A stretch of DNA of 64,000 nucleotides from Stercorarius parasiticus. Taxonomy: Eukaryota; Chordata; Aves; Charadriiformes; Stercorariidae. This document shows, one piece after another, positions 1 through 11,806 of this stretch (position 1 is its first letter; each line of letters begins with the position of its first letter). The position numbers and the translations under genes were made by a program. The stretch lies in contig VWZL01001965.1 in NCBI GenBank assembly GCA_013396915.1, forward strand, positions 248,001 through 312,000, in the 5' to 3' direction. A model generated the notes under the pieces. It saw nothing but the letters and a program-made list of their open reading frames with translations, did no database searches and was not told where the DNA came from.

Positions 1-1250
1 GTATCATCTGTAGTTACTGATGATAATGCCTCAGCTGGCCAGACTGTTGTTTCTAAGATATCTTTTCCCACCGAAAACCAGGCTGCTGCTGCGGCCGTGA
101 CAGATGAAGATTGTGGGAAGACATGAGGAGGAGCAATAGTGGCCCTTCACTGATGGAGAAGCAGGTTAGAGGTCTGCAAGCTGAAGTGGAAAAAGTTTCT
201 TGTACAGCAGCAGCTCTCCTAAACCTCCTGCATTGTTGCCCTTGCTGCAGCCACAGCTTTTTCCTGTCTATCTGCAAATTTATAACCTCCCTTGTATCTG
301 GCTGCCGTTTGTCATTCACATTATAGAAAAATTAAGAGCACACCATATTGACTCCTTGTCTCAACACTATTCAAGATCCATTCAGAAATGGTTACTAATG
401 CTACCTAGGTCTAACTGCATCATTTGTTCCATGTGTAGAACTATGTCTATGCTTTATTATTTTCTGCTTCATCCATGCTTGTCTTCCGTTGCAGCTGCTG
501 TTTGGACTTAGGATGGCAGGATATACTGCATATGTCTGTGTAAGGTCTACCATTTCCAGGTTCCATCCCACCTCAGTGCCCTGCAGCTTAATGCTAACCT
601 GGCAGACAAACTTCCTTTATCTGGAGAGATGTTCTTATTTGCTGATCCAGCTCATGGGTGAGAAAGTAAAATTGTCTCATAAAGGATTTATGGGCCACTG
701 TTTAGTCATAATGTGGGGATTAACAACAAAGGAGCTGATATTGCTCCATGGAAAATCACCTCCTCTACAAAGTCCCTTGCACATTCCCGAGAAGTACAGA
801 TCGAAGTACAGCTGCTCAATTCCTCTTTCTCTGTTAATTTGTGGCTCTTGCAGTTCATGCCACAGAGGGCACTCAGGGACATGTTGGAGAGTATGGTATT
901 GTGATGATCATCTTGGACCTCTGTGAAGGCAAGGTCCTTATATAACTGCAAAATCCTTATATAACTGCAAAATCCTACAGCTTAACATGGATTTACTCAG
1001 TGCCCACTAGGAGACTTGACAGAATAAGAATGGCACATGGCATTCAGAGCAGCATTGATCACAGCTCTTCTGCATCGTTCTGTCCAGAGGCATCAGTCAC
1101 TTCAATAAGACAACATCATCCAAAGCCTGTAGTTCCTACTGCACAGCAGTGTTGTGCACAAAGTGGCAACACCCTGAGCTCTGTTGCTGCAGTCCATGAC
1201 ATAATCACAGCCAGTTACCCCTCATTATTGCCTCTGCTATCCATTTGAAA
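1..1250 (+). other. ORF-dense block, unidentified (possible terminal exon or decayed gene)
   Basis: This stretch has an unusual succession of + strand open frames. One runs from the window edge to a TGA at 121-123 and, being truncated on the left, could continue an upstream exon. Others are at 200-511 (103 codons), 489-926 (145 codons) and 1000-1248 (82 codons). The first frame is Ala/Ser/Thr/Val-rich and ends in DEDCGKT followed by the stop. I recognise no domain, signal peptide or family motif, and no single frame stays open. A pyrimidine-rich tract ending in CAG lies near 485-495 and resembles a splice acceptor, but such tracts are common. Readings that fit are a last coding exon ending at 123 with 3' UTR behind it, a frameshifted pseudogene, or chance. 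The sequence does not decide between them. Confidence 0.2.
935..972. repeat. 19-bp tandem duplication (2 copies)
   Basis: Two perfect head-to-tail copies of a 19-bp unit beginning TCCTTATATAACTGC occupy 935-953 and 954-972, and the first five bases of a third copy follow. It looks like a small replication-slippage duplication. The repeated TATATAA resembles a TATA box, but nothing else suggests a promoter. Confidence 0.9.
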
Positions 1251-3325
1251 TATTGTGCTTGTAACCGTTTTTAACTAATAAGGGATGACAGGCCAGGCAT
1301 TGCCAGCCAATTATGGACACCCTGAGCAAGTTACAGGGCACAAGGCTGAAATCCAAACGGCTTTAACCACTCAGAAATCACACTGATTCACTGCCTCGAG
1401 TAGCTTACAGTTAGATGGGGATGGAGACTGCAGATAAAAATAAGGAAACCAATCAAATATGAACACTTACTGCAATGGTTTTCACCACGGCTGTGGATGA
1501 CAGCTCAGCAGAAAGCTGTGTTTGTGTTGCTTCCCACAGCGTGGAAGCTAAAGCAGCTGCAGGAGGCGAGAGTCACTCAGACTGCGGCTCACCTCTGCTG
1601 TGGTATTTGCCTACCTCTTTCAGGGGCTGCAGGATTTATGCTCACTTAGAGCAGTAGCAAAAAAATCCAATCCCTCAACTAAGTCGTACTCCCATCATGC
1701 TGAACCACCTGTTATTTAACCTGCCACTTGTAGAAAAGGAAGGGGTGATTCTGTGCTCCACACATGAAGGACAATGTTTTGGAAATGTTCCTGGTATTTT
1801 CTTAAATGACGCTTTTGCACATCTTGTTTAATGAGATGTAGGAATATGGTAAAAGTGGGATCCCAGCTGTACAGGAGCTCCAGCTAAACTCTAATATTAG
1901 TTTGTGACTATCCAAAAGAACAGTTATTTACCACACATGAGCTTTTCAGCAGCTGAAATGTGAAAAATAGCAGTCATCCTAAAACAGAGGATACTGAGCA
2001 AGGTGGGAGCGATTTGTGTCAAGGTTGAAAAAAGCATGTTCATTACTATAACAGACTGCACAACAAAATTATTATTGGGACACGAAGAATTCAAGTATCA
2101 TTTTTACTTTCCTTGAAACATTTGTGCAGATCTATTTTTGCACAAACAAATGTTCAAGAAGGACGTTTCATTCGTGGGGCTGCAGCTCAGACTGATGCAG
2201 TCCTGTGCCAGGAAGTGCCTGTATATGAAGCAAAATACGTTAGGGTCACAAGTGCTTTCCTGAAAAGGTAAAGCATAATTCTGAATGCTTAGCATGAGAA
2301 ACTTTAAAGGAGGCTGATTGTCAGCCCCTTCTGAAAAATTGCAAGCTATTTTGGAAGCGAGTTCAGGCTATCTGCCCCAGAAATAGAGGCACATGAAATC
2401 GCTCCTGACTCCTTCAGCATTAAGTCCCTGAATATATCAAATGTATATTTTGTTAGGCATTAATGTTGGTGGGGATTAAGAAAATTATTAAGAAAGGGGT
2501 TGGAAAAAACCCTTTGTAGTATAATGACAACAAACATTTACATAATCAGTAGAAAGAAGAATAAGAAACTGTTTACAGGCTTTACCAAAGCAGCAAGGTA
2601 CCTAGTGTTTCCTATGATGACATAGCAGCACCGCAAAATGTTCTCACTATAGCTGAGAGCTCTTCAATTTGCATGGCTTAAGGCTTGAATGTCAACCAAA
2701 GTTCATGGAAAAGTAGGGATATAATATTTTCAGATGCTAAACATGGGTTTGTGTTGGCGAAGCCTTCCTGGGACAAGAGGCGTCTCTTCACACGGTACAG
2801 TGAATAGCACTGTCCCGGGCTCTGGCTGTGACAGGGTCCGACAAAGAGCTCTCTGCTGACCACAGACCTTTTGGGAAGACCTCAATCCTTGAACCCTCTA
2901 GAATTACAAGAACCTTGGTGCTGTCTTTGTCTTAAGATATCCAGCCTAACTTCATGTCTTACAGACTCTCTGCCTCTCTCAGCCTGTGTTAGGGCCGTTT
3001 GCCTTCCCAGCTCCTGCAGGCGGGACACACCAGCCTTGGCAGTCTGGAGCAGCACCTGGGTGACAGCATGAGTACTCTGAGCTGCAGTTTCAGCCCTCCC
3101 AGGCTGGAGTGCATGACTGATCAGCGCAAACATCTTAACAGAACTATGGGGCATTTTTGCAGTGATTTTCTGGGAAAGCTCATTCCTAGACTCAGGTACT
3201 CAGGGCTAGTTTAAACTCACCAATTTCCTAGGTGCAATCAGTAGCTTTTATTGCTACATAGCTATTCGTTGGGAAGTACACCAGTGATGTATTTGGAGTC
3301 TGGAAAAGATGGTTTCCCTATCTTA
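1251..3325. other. Unique noncoding sequence, nothing recognised
   Basis: Unique sequence of moderate AT content. The open frames are short, fall on both strands and show no family motifs. I saw no repeat family, RNA gene or clear regulatory site. Confidence 0.6.
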
Positions 3326-3446
3326 TCACAGAATCACAGAATGGCTTGGGTTGGAAGGGACATTAAAGATCATCTTGTTCCAACCCCCCTGCCCTGGGCA
3401 GGGACACCTCCCACTAGACCAGGCTGCTCGAAGCCTCATCCAGCCT
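3326..3446 (-). mobile_element. CR1 LINE 3' fragment (5'-truncated)
   Basis: Read on the minus strand this is the last ~120 bp of a CR1 non-LTR retrotransposon. It has the conserved CCTGCCC(T)GGGCAGGG segment, the GGTTGGAACAAGATGATC stretch, the CCCTTCCAACCCAAGCCATT block, and the terminal ATTCTGTGATT-type repeat at its + strand left edge (TCACAGAATCACAGAATGG). CR1 copies are typically severely 5'-truncated because target-primed reverse transcription stops early, and this copy fits that pattern. It has no coding capacity. The subfamily differs from the 11401, 42713 and 54846 copies, having a GACATTAAAGATCATC rather than a GACCTCTGGAGATCATC core. Confidence 0.95.
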
Positions 3447-6400
3447 CTTAACACAAGCTCATGCTAATGAAGTTACGCAATAGGGCAAACAGCTTGTGTG
3501 ATCCCTTTTATTGCTTCCCCATCCTGCTAGATGGATCCTCCATCTCTTCCCACCAGCCATAGCAGTGAATTAACCTTAGGTCTGACAGCCTTGTTATTGC
3601 TCACCTGGGTATTCACCTGGGATGCCACAGGTCCAGGGCACAAGCATGTACCCCTTGCACCCATTGCTTACTATTCTGGTTTGGATCCTGGTTGCATTCA
3701 GCTTGCTCTTTGACAAAAGCAAACCTGCAGCTAGAGTGCTTCTATTTAAGTATACAGCGCTTAAATAAATTATCCTGTACCCTTAGTGCTGACCCTTTTG
3801 TAAATTTTCATTTAAAGTACAGCATAAAAACTAGTGGTAAAGCAAAACCCAGCAATACGGTTGAAATGGAGTTTGAAGATATATCTTGACATGTGTGCAG
3901 AGATCATCAGTTTCCCATAAAATGAGACCATATTTCATCTTTTCACTATCTCCTGTGAAGACTTTGTGCAATCCACAACAGAAACATTTGAAAGTGGGGT
4001 TGATTTGCCTTTCTCAGAATAAATACCTTGCTTCTGTTGCATAATCTACCCCTTCCCCACCATCCCTTGTGCTTGAGAAAGAAAATGACTTGTCTGTAGA
4101 GGCAGACAACATTTTTCAGGAAAATGTGTGTTGTTTACCAGTGTGTTTAATCGAGCTTGTGAATTTTTAATTCAATAAGTTAAAGTGAAATAAGACTTTA
4201 GATGAACAAAGAGCATCCTTATTTTAGCATGCAACAAAGAAATAGAAATTATCAATTACCTTTATAAAAACATTTTTATTCATGGTTTTGCATATAGAAA
4301 ATTTCAGAAAGTTAAAAAATCAGTTTCAAGGCTAAAATTTGATGCTCATAAGCTTTTCAAGTAACACAGGACATAAAACCAGAAGAAATAGGCTCAAAGT
4401 ATGATGCAAGTATTGTAATACTTACAACATATTTCAGTATTTTCTGTGGAAAGTTCAAATATCCAAATGAAAATGTTTTCCTGATTCTGGAATCATTAAA
4501 TGTTTTCCTTATTTTGACCATCTTCATATGTAAATATTTTACAAATGGTTTCTCTATAGAAATATCTACATCATTAGTGCACTGGCATTAATTAATTTTT
4601 AAAGATTAAGTAATTTCTGTAGCAGGGAAATGGGAGAAACATTTTAATATCATACAGGAAATGTCTTAAACTCTTCAGAAAATCTCCATTGTAGGATTAC
4701 AACCTTTAAAGCGAACAGCAAATTATATACAGAGGTATAACATCAGCATTAATCTACCTAAGGCAGTAATTGAAAACTAACTCGGAGCTGAGAGCAGAAC
4801 TGAAACCCAACCCTCTGCAGCAGCAGCCTGCATTCAACACTGGCTTTGGAGCCATGTTATCCACCCTCTACACCAATTAGCGGCTGCAGCCAATCACCCA
4901 GTGCCTGGACCGTGCTCCTCTTTTCACCATCTGCTGAGTTTTCTTCTGTGTGATAATTGCTTGTGCTGGTGACAGAGTTCACCACCATCTGTGGAAGATA
5001 ATTTCTCCAGAGTTCAGTGTTCGCTTGTTACTTCTCTGCTGGCACTTCATGAGCTGTGTTGTTGCTGCTGCAGCTAACTGGGTCCTTTCTACTTTCCTCA
5101 ACTCAGGTCCTCCAGACCTTCAAAATGTTTGCAATCCTCCTTCTAATCTATTTTTACTTTGATAATCACAGTAATGCATTCCCTAGACCTTCCTGCCTGG
5201 TATGTCCCTGCTCAGAGTGTGGTGCCCCATAGGTCAGTGGTGGCCCAACACGTTCCTTGGGCAGAGGCACTGGAGCTGTTTCTGCTTCTTTCTCCACTTT
5301 GCCCTGCCCATACACCTCTTTGCTGTCTTTCTCTGTATGCACAGCTATAACCTGTCCTGCAGATTGTGAACCTTTAAACAGAGACCTACCATCTGGCTAA
5401 TAAAAAAATAAAAAGAAAATCGCTGCATTTTGTATGCTTCTTGTCTTTTGTTTCCAGGCAAAATACCTTTGACTGTGAGTGTGGATTATTGAAAGCCCTG
5501 GGCTCAGTGTTTTGCTTCCTTCACACAGTAAAGCAGACCATTAGTTTACTGAATTTCAGACATTCTGCTCAAGAGTCCACAGGCTGTATTTGTTGCCTAC
5601 ATAGTTTTCTTAACATCTCTGTGACAGTAACTTAGAACTTGATGGAAGCAGTGCTAACTCATCTGCAAGCACCAGAAAAAAATAGCTCACAAGTTATTAT
5701 GTGAACTTAAAGGATGGTTATGATATGATTCTGAATCTCTCAGTAACATTAAATTCTATCCTTCATAGATATTCTCACTTATATTTTCTATGGGGTTGTC
5801 TGTCTGTTGGAAACTCCCCCATTCTGGAGAAAAGTTTTGGGTGAATATGGATGCTGTTTCAGATGATTGAACCAGAAAAGATGTTAATTCAAGTTTTTTA
5901 TGTTTGTACATTTTTAGTTCAGTACCCTCCTGGACCCTTGATATAAAATTAATTCAAGCTGAAATTTAAAAAGATGCTCTTTTCACATTATAATAATAAG
6001 AAGACTAACATCTCTTGGGAGTCAGTAAGCAGCAAGTGACTTGGGATTCAGTTGACTGTTACATGAGGTACCTCCTGTGTATGTTGGAGCATCTGCAGCT
6101 TCTTGATTTCTTACTGCAATCCCACAGGTGAGATTTAGATCCAGAGCTTGAAACCCTACATTGGCATGGCTGTCATAGGAATCCTGGACCCAAACCTGTG
6201 AAAGGCCTGCCACTGTTTGGCTTCCTAGAATGAAAGTTTGGCTATGCAGGTAAAGAGCTCCAATTCAAAGGCTCTGTCCCCAGCTATGTTGCTCAGAGCG
6301 ATCCATGTTCACACTTTCACAGATAGCTCTCTCTGGAGCTGGCTGTCTGTATTTATTCAACACAGTACCTGGTCTTGGGCTTGCCTTCATGCTTTGCAGA

Positions 6401-8305
6401 AGTCCTGTAACCCTGAGATATCATAATATTTTTTTTGTGGCTTTTGAAGACTAAAGTACCTGAAGTAACTTACAGGTCATGCTGCAGCCTGCCAGAGTGG
6501 TGCTTCACAGTGCAACACCAAGGCTACATGCTGAAGTGCAGGCATGGTAGTAAGGGTTTATAAGGGTATTTAATGGTGCAACAGCTGTTGGGATGGTATC
6601 AGAGGACTTGATAGGATAGACAGAGTTAGATTTTATATAGGTTTATCCCCACTGAACTTTTGGAGCAGGTCCTGGAGGAAAGAATCTTTTGTATTTCACC
6701 ATAGAGATACCTGATTCAGTCCAAAAAGGTCTTAGGAACAGATTAATACACAGGTACTAAGCATGAACGATGAGGGAAGCAGCATATGAAGTGAACTAGG
6801 GATCTAAGCTATCAAACACAGTAGACGCAGTGTCCTGATAGAAATAAAGACCAAACAGTAGCTAAAAGAGAGAGAATTTTGAGGGGATGACATGGCTTAT
6901 GGACCTGTGGTAGATCTACAATCTACATCTATTAATGAATTGAATGGATTTGAAAGCTTGATGAAACGAGATCACATTCTCCAGATTCATAGACAGAAAA
7001 TGCACTGTACAGAACAGTCAGCTATCACAGAGATAAATTTAGACAGGCTGACAAAACACTGCCTTACTTTGATGAAAGTGCTCATCATCAAAATTGTACT
7101 TTCAATGATTCAGTGCAGCACCTCAGTAAATTCAGCCATTGTTATTTCCTCTTATATACATTAACCACACAAAAATAAGGCAATACAGCACAGCCTGTGT
7201 CCATGTTGCATTAACCAGAAGAATCTCAACAAGTATTCTCTTCCCACAGTGTGCTGTAAATGATATGGTTTGCTACCGAGCCTTTTAAAAACAGTTTGCA
7301 AAGTAATGGAGTTCTGTCCAGAATTTGCTAATGATCCAACCTAAACCGCAGTGTTATATGTTAGGAATGGTAATGCAATGCACTTAGATTAATTAAATAA
7401 ATAGAAAAGAAGAATCAGAAGGAATAACATGGTAATAAGTCCATTGCAATATAGTTGTGCTTGACAAGGAATATTGATTACTGGGATGTTTCACATTTGT
7501 TATGCACTAATGCACTGAGCACACATAGAAAAGTGACAGCTCTGAAGTAATTACATAGGAATTGTCAGTGCATTCATTTGTGTTGGGGTTATTTCACTGC
7601 ACTGGCACTTCTATAAATTATGGCATGTCACCTTAGATGTACACAGAAGTTAAATCATTGATCCTCCAAATAAACATTAAAACAAGAGCAAAAAGGACCC
7701 TTTCCAAGAATTTGGACAAAGGCCTTAGTAAAAATTTGCAATGCCATAAGATTTGTTGCTGATTTTTTTAAGTTGATTGAAGCTGGATTTAATTGTTCTC
7801 CAGTCGTCAAGGGTGAAGAGAATACAACTGCAGCTTTCTCCAATGCCCACATTTCTGAGAAGTAAGCACTCAAAACTAGACTGAAATAAGCTCAATTATT
7901 TTCCCTAGGCCATTAGATAGTCAACTGATACTTGTAACTTGCATTCATGAAGTTAACTATGCTGTCTGAGATTGAAACAGGTGACCTGTAAGAAAAAGAT
8001 TCATGAGAAAAGATTCAAGATCCATCAGGTACCTGAGTTAAGACTACTTGTTCTATCTAGTCACCGGTCGCAGTCTAGAACACACATTTTATTCAAAGAG
8101 TATTTTGAGCTAGTAAGAGACACGTTTGAAGCACTTGCCTGTTGGAAAAGTGCTAATACACTATTTGAAATTTATGAGTATCCTTAGAGCTAAAAAAAGC
8201 TACTCAGGTAATAGTTAAGTATCAAGTCAATGCCTCTTTAGAGAAAGACTTGAAAGCTTTGTAAAAGCTGGGGGTGTGTGTAGGTGTGTTGATTCACATC
8301 TGGAG
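3447..8305. other. Unique noncoding sequence with AT-rich patches
   Basis: No gene or repeat family was recognised. About 4100-4620 is AT-rich with several TAATTA/TTAATT cores and could be conserved noncoding DNA. About 4780-5160 is richer in GC and CTG/CAG. It leads to a TAATAAAAAAATAAAAAG run at about 5398-5415 containing AATAAA hexamers, which might mark the 3' end of an unidentified noncoding transcript. A 90-codon frame at 6892-7164 has no recognisable homology and is probably chance. Confidence 0.5.
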
Positions 8306-8338
8306 AGAAAAAAAAGAAAAAGGAAAGGGAAAAAGGAA
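8306..8338 (+). repeat. Purine-rich tract left of CR1
   Basis: A run made almost only of A and G (AAAAAAGAAAAAGGAAAGGG-like) lies about 15 bp before the left edge of a CR1 copy. It resembles the much longer A/G tract on the right side of the same CR1 at 8778. The CR1 may have inserted into, or next to, an existing purine tract. Confidence 0.8.
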
Positions 8339-8352
8339 TAAGCCAGCATTTA

Positions 8353-8777
8353 CATGAGCCAGCAATGTGCCTTTGGAGTGAAGAAGGCTAATGGTATCCT
8401 GGGCTGCATTAGGAGGAGTATTGCCAGCAGGTCAAGGGAGGTGATCCTTTGCATTTACTCAGCACTGGTGAGGCCACACCTGGAGCCCTGTGTCCAGTCC
8501 TGGGCTCCCCTGTACAAGAAAGATATGGACATATTGGTGAGAGTCCAGCAAAGGGTCACAAAGATGATTAAGAGACTGAAGCATTTCTCATATGAGGAAA
8601 GGCTGAGAGATCTGGGACTGTTCAGCCTAGAGAAGAGAAGGTTCAGAGAGATCTTATCAATGTATGTAAACACCTGGTCCTTGGTAACCTGCTTTACGTG
8701 GCCCCTGCTTGTGCAGGGGGGTTGGAGAAGATGACCTCCTGACGTTCCTTCCAATGTCAACCATTCTGTGCTTCTGT
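8353..8777 (+). mobile_element. CR1 LINE 3' fragment with RT C-terminal remnant
   Basis: Plus-strand CR1 that begins at the conserved CATGAGCCAGCAATGTGCC segment of ORF2. Its translation shows the family's C-terminal signature: a [18 protein letters not shown] segment, then [21 protein letters not shown], then [14 protein letters not shown]. This lies downstream of the reverse-transcriptase active site. After about 8660 the sequence jumps to the 3' tip (GGGGGGTTGGAGAAGATGAC and a CCATTCTGTG end), so a few hundred bases of the 3' part are missing. Full-length CR1 is about 4.5 kb, so this is a dead 5'-truncated copy. The usual terminal 8-mer repeats are degenerate and run straight into a purine microsatellite. 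Confidence 0.95.
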
Positions 8778-8881
8778 AAAGGGAAAGGGAAAGGGAAAAG
8801 GAAAGGGAAAGGCAAAGGGAAAGGAGAGGAAGAGGGAGAGGGAAAGGGAGAGGGAGAGGGGAGAGGGAGAGGGGAGAGGAT
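8778..8881 (+). repeat. Polypurine microsatellite (GGGAAA)n/(GGGAGA)n, quadruplex-prone
   Basis: About 100 bases of almost pure A/G, first AAAGGG units with variants and then GGGAGA units. Around 8834-8860 there are four or more GGG runs spaced by three bases, which meets the usual G-quadruplex pattern. The mirror-symmetric polypurine strand could also form triplex (H-DNA). Its minus-strand translation is a Ser/Leu/Pro low-complexity frame with no coding meaning. The tract starts exactly at the CR1 3' end. Confidence 0.97.
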
Positions 8882-11400
8882 GAGAACAAGTTACCTGATT
8901 CCAGCAGTTTGAACCATAGATATTTGTTTACCACTAAAAGAAAAATATGAAATACATCAGCTTGAACTACATAACTTTGTTTTTGCTTTTTTAGTTAGTT
9001 CACAATGCATTTTTGTAATATTTTGCGGTTCTATCAGAATTATAAACCTCTTAATTTTGATCAATGACCTTTTTTTTTCCTAAATAAAATTGCAGGACTG
9101 CTTATTTAGTGCTCTTGAGGTTGTTCATGTTGCAATGCTGTTCTTTGTAAACAGCTCCATTAATAAAAGTATAACTATATTGTCCATGTCAATGACTTGG
9201 GCTTCTATAATACATCTCTGATACTTAACCTTTTTCAACTGAACAGTAGAAGAGTCTACAGTGGAAGAGATGTTCAGCTTATGATGTCTATGATTCATTA
9301 CTTTAAAAAGAAGTTTCTCAGTGATGCATAAGCTGACAAATCTGGAGATGTAACCTATCCTGCATTTTGTGTGATTCCACTTCACTTTTTTTTCAACTCA
9401 AGCTAAGGAAGAGATTCCCACCAAATTCCCCTCAAGAAATTTAAAACCAGGACTCAAGATGCTGTTTTCAAACACTAAACCTTACAACCATGTTAGATAT
9501 TTACTTTAATATCTTAAACTGTTATAAACTACATGTATGAAAAAATGGAAGTGGTGTTGCAGAAGCAGTGTTGCAGAAAAGCTATATGTCACAGCTCACT
9601 CTTTACACTCTTCACAGCTGAAACGTAAAAGGACAGTTTTCTCTTCACAATCTGATCTTGCTGACACTAGCTGAGAAAGATATTTCAGAGTTAAGCTGGC
9701 ACACATGCTAAAAAGCATTAGTTCATAATAAAAATCCCATGGTTGTTTCTGAATCTGAGGTAGGATTTTAATTCAGTAATAGATAAATTCTCAAATGGAG
9801 CTAGATTTTCCATTTGCTTCAAGGCTGAGGATTTTACATGATTATGCAAACTCTCTCTAGAAAACTGCCATTTGCAAAATGAGGTTTAAATGTTACACGA
9901 CATTATCAGTGCCCATCTTCCATCACAGCCAATATATATTTTATATGTTGAACAGGAGGTGTATCTGGATTCCTTGATTAGAGAGCATTTGAGGTGAGGT
10001 TTCTAATGCTTTTCTGTTCTGGATAGGTCTAGCAGCACTGATTGAACAGTGTTTCATCATGTTTTGGCCTCTCTGACAAATTATGCAAGAGAAAATGAAG
10101 TATTAAAAGAGAGGTATACTTCTGTGTACATTACAGAATGGAGATCATTAGTTCCAGCTTTGGACAACAGTTCAGACAAGTTTGTAGTTCATTCATTTCC
10201 AGCTGATTCTGTACCTGATCCAGTTCACAGAAATTCAAGTGAGCAAATTTTAAGACACAAGTTGCCAGACAGTTGTCTATTACTTCACCTTTCCTCCCTA
10301 CTTCCAACATCAGTGATTCCACCAGGAGAACCACAGTGAGTTATGGACCAAAAAGAATATGTTATTTACTTCTAAATGCCAATAATGAACCAGATAGCAT
10401 GATCCAGGGCAATGAAGAGAGGCAATTATTTTTGAAAGGATGAGAAAAGGCTCTGATTTGTGCTTTGTTATTTATGAAATACTTTTAATAAGTTCTTTCC
10501 CCGATGGCCACCACTCCTTATGTGTCATTCTCAGTGATCCCTGGGGTATATTTCTGTAGCAGTCAATTCTCTCTAAAGGTTGGGTGGGTTTTTTTCTACT
10601 GAGTGAATTTGATAGTCAATTTTGAGAACGGCTTAACTCCCCATTAACTGTTGCTAATTTACAAGAGAACTCCTATAGAAAACAAACAAACAAGCAAGCA
10701 CATAATTTGATGCAACATCAGTTTGTAATACCAAACAAAGCCATCAGGAACAGCACAAATATTTGGAATAGCAAACGCAGGTGATCTGGGAGAAGGGGCA
10801 ACCAAGCAAACACCAGAGGTATGTCATTCCCTGAGAGAGCTAGTGTTCTTTCTTTCATTTATTAATCTTTCTGTAAGGTTCAGAAACACATTGTGAAAAA
10901 ACTTACACACAAAGACAAATTTAAGGCCAAAATTAATGTTTAAGAATTTTGATGTAGGTTTAAAAGTTCATCCTTTTTCTCAACTCATCCATAGGGACAG
11001 AATTTTAGTCTAATGCCTTCCATGTAAAGGAATTGCGTGTAGCAAAACTAGCCAAACTTCTCTACACATCCTTTTCCACACTTAAAAAATTGCTCCCACT
11101 CTGCATTACATGCCAAATCCTTCTGCTGCAAACACAGTCTATAAGGGGTGGTGAATAGGAGGTTTGTATTAGATCCATTTTCACTCCTGAGATCCACCTG
11201 CAGTCTGCTGACCTCTTTGTCGTGGCCAGCAGTGTTAATGCAAATCTCACTAGTCCTAAAAGTCTTCTTTTCCCTTCTGTTTTTTGAAGGAAAAAAAAAA
11301 GCAATAGCATGGAGAATTCTGAAAGCTGATTATATGTGCACACTTTGTAATTAATGGCCATTTGTTCTATAGAAAACAGAAATATTTCTTCCATGTCATC
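8882..11400. other. Unique noncoding sequence, nothing recognised
   Basis: AT-rich unique DNA. A 96-codon + frame at 10049-10339 shows no family features. A short AAAC/AAGC run lies at 10680-10700. No RNA gene or repeat family was seen. Confidence 0.6.
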
Positions 11401-11806
11401 ACACAGAATCACAGAATCACAGAATGACAGGGGTTGGAAGGGACCTCTGGAGATCATCTAGTCCGACCCCCCTGCCAGAGCAGGGTCACCTAGAGCAGGT
11501 TGCACAGGAACGCGTCCAGGCGGGTTTTGAATGTCTCCAGAGATGAAGACTCCACCACCTCTCTGGGCAGCCTGTGCCAGTGCTCTGCCACCCTCAAAGT
11601 AAAGAAATTCCTCCTCATGTTTAGGTGGAACTTCCTATGCTCAAGTTGCTGCCCATTACCTCTTGTCCTGTCACTGGGCACCACTGAAAAGAGCCTGGCC
11701 CCATCCTCCTCACACCCACCCTTTAAGTATTTATAAATGTTGATAAGATCCCCCCTCAGTCGTCTTTTTTCCAGACTGAAAAGACCCAAGTCCCTCAGCC
11801 TTTCAG
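11401..11806 (-). mobile_element. CR1 LINE 3' fragment
   Basis: Minus-strand CR1 of about 400 bp with three ATTCTGTG-type terminal repeats at its + strand left edge (CAGAATCACAGAATCACAGAAT). On the minus strand it contains the typical 3' sequence: GAAAAAAGACGACTGAGGGG, TCTTATCAACATTTATAAAT, the GAGGGTGGCAGAGCACTGG segment and the CTCTGGAGACATTCAAAACC segment. Inner parts match the + strand copies at 42713 and 54846 closely, so the three belong to one subfamily. A 99-codon minus-strand frame (11490-11789) is the familiar non-functional read-through of this 3' region. Confidence 0.97.

Noticed and set aside
8455..8934. 159-codon minus-strand frame
   Set aside because: Its N-terminal half is the translation of the polypurine microsatellite (Ser/Leu/Pro repeats) and the rest is antisense to CR1.
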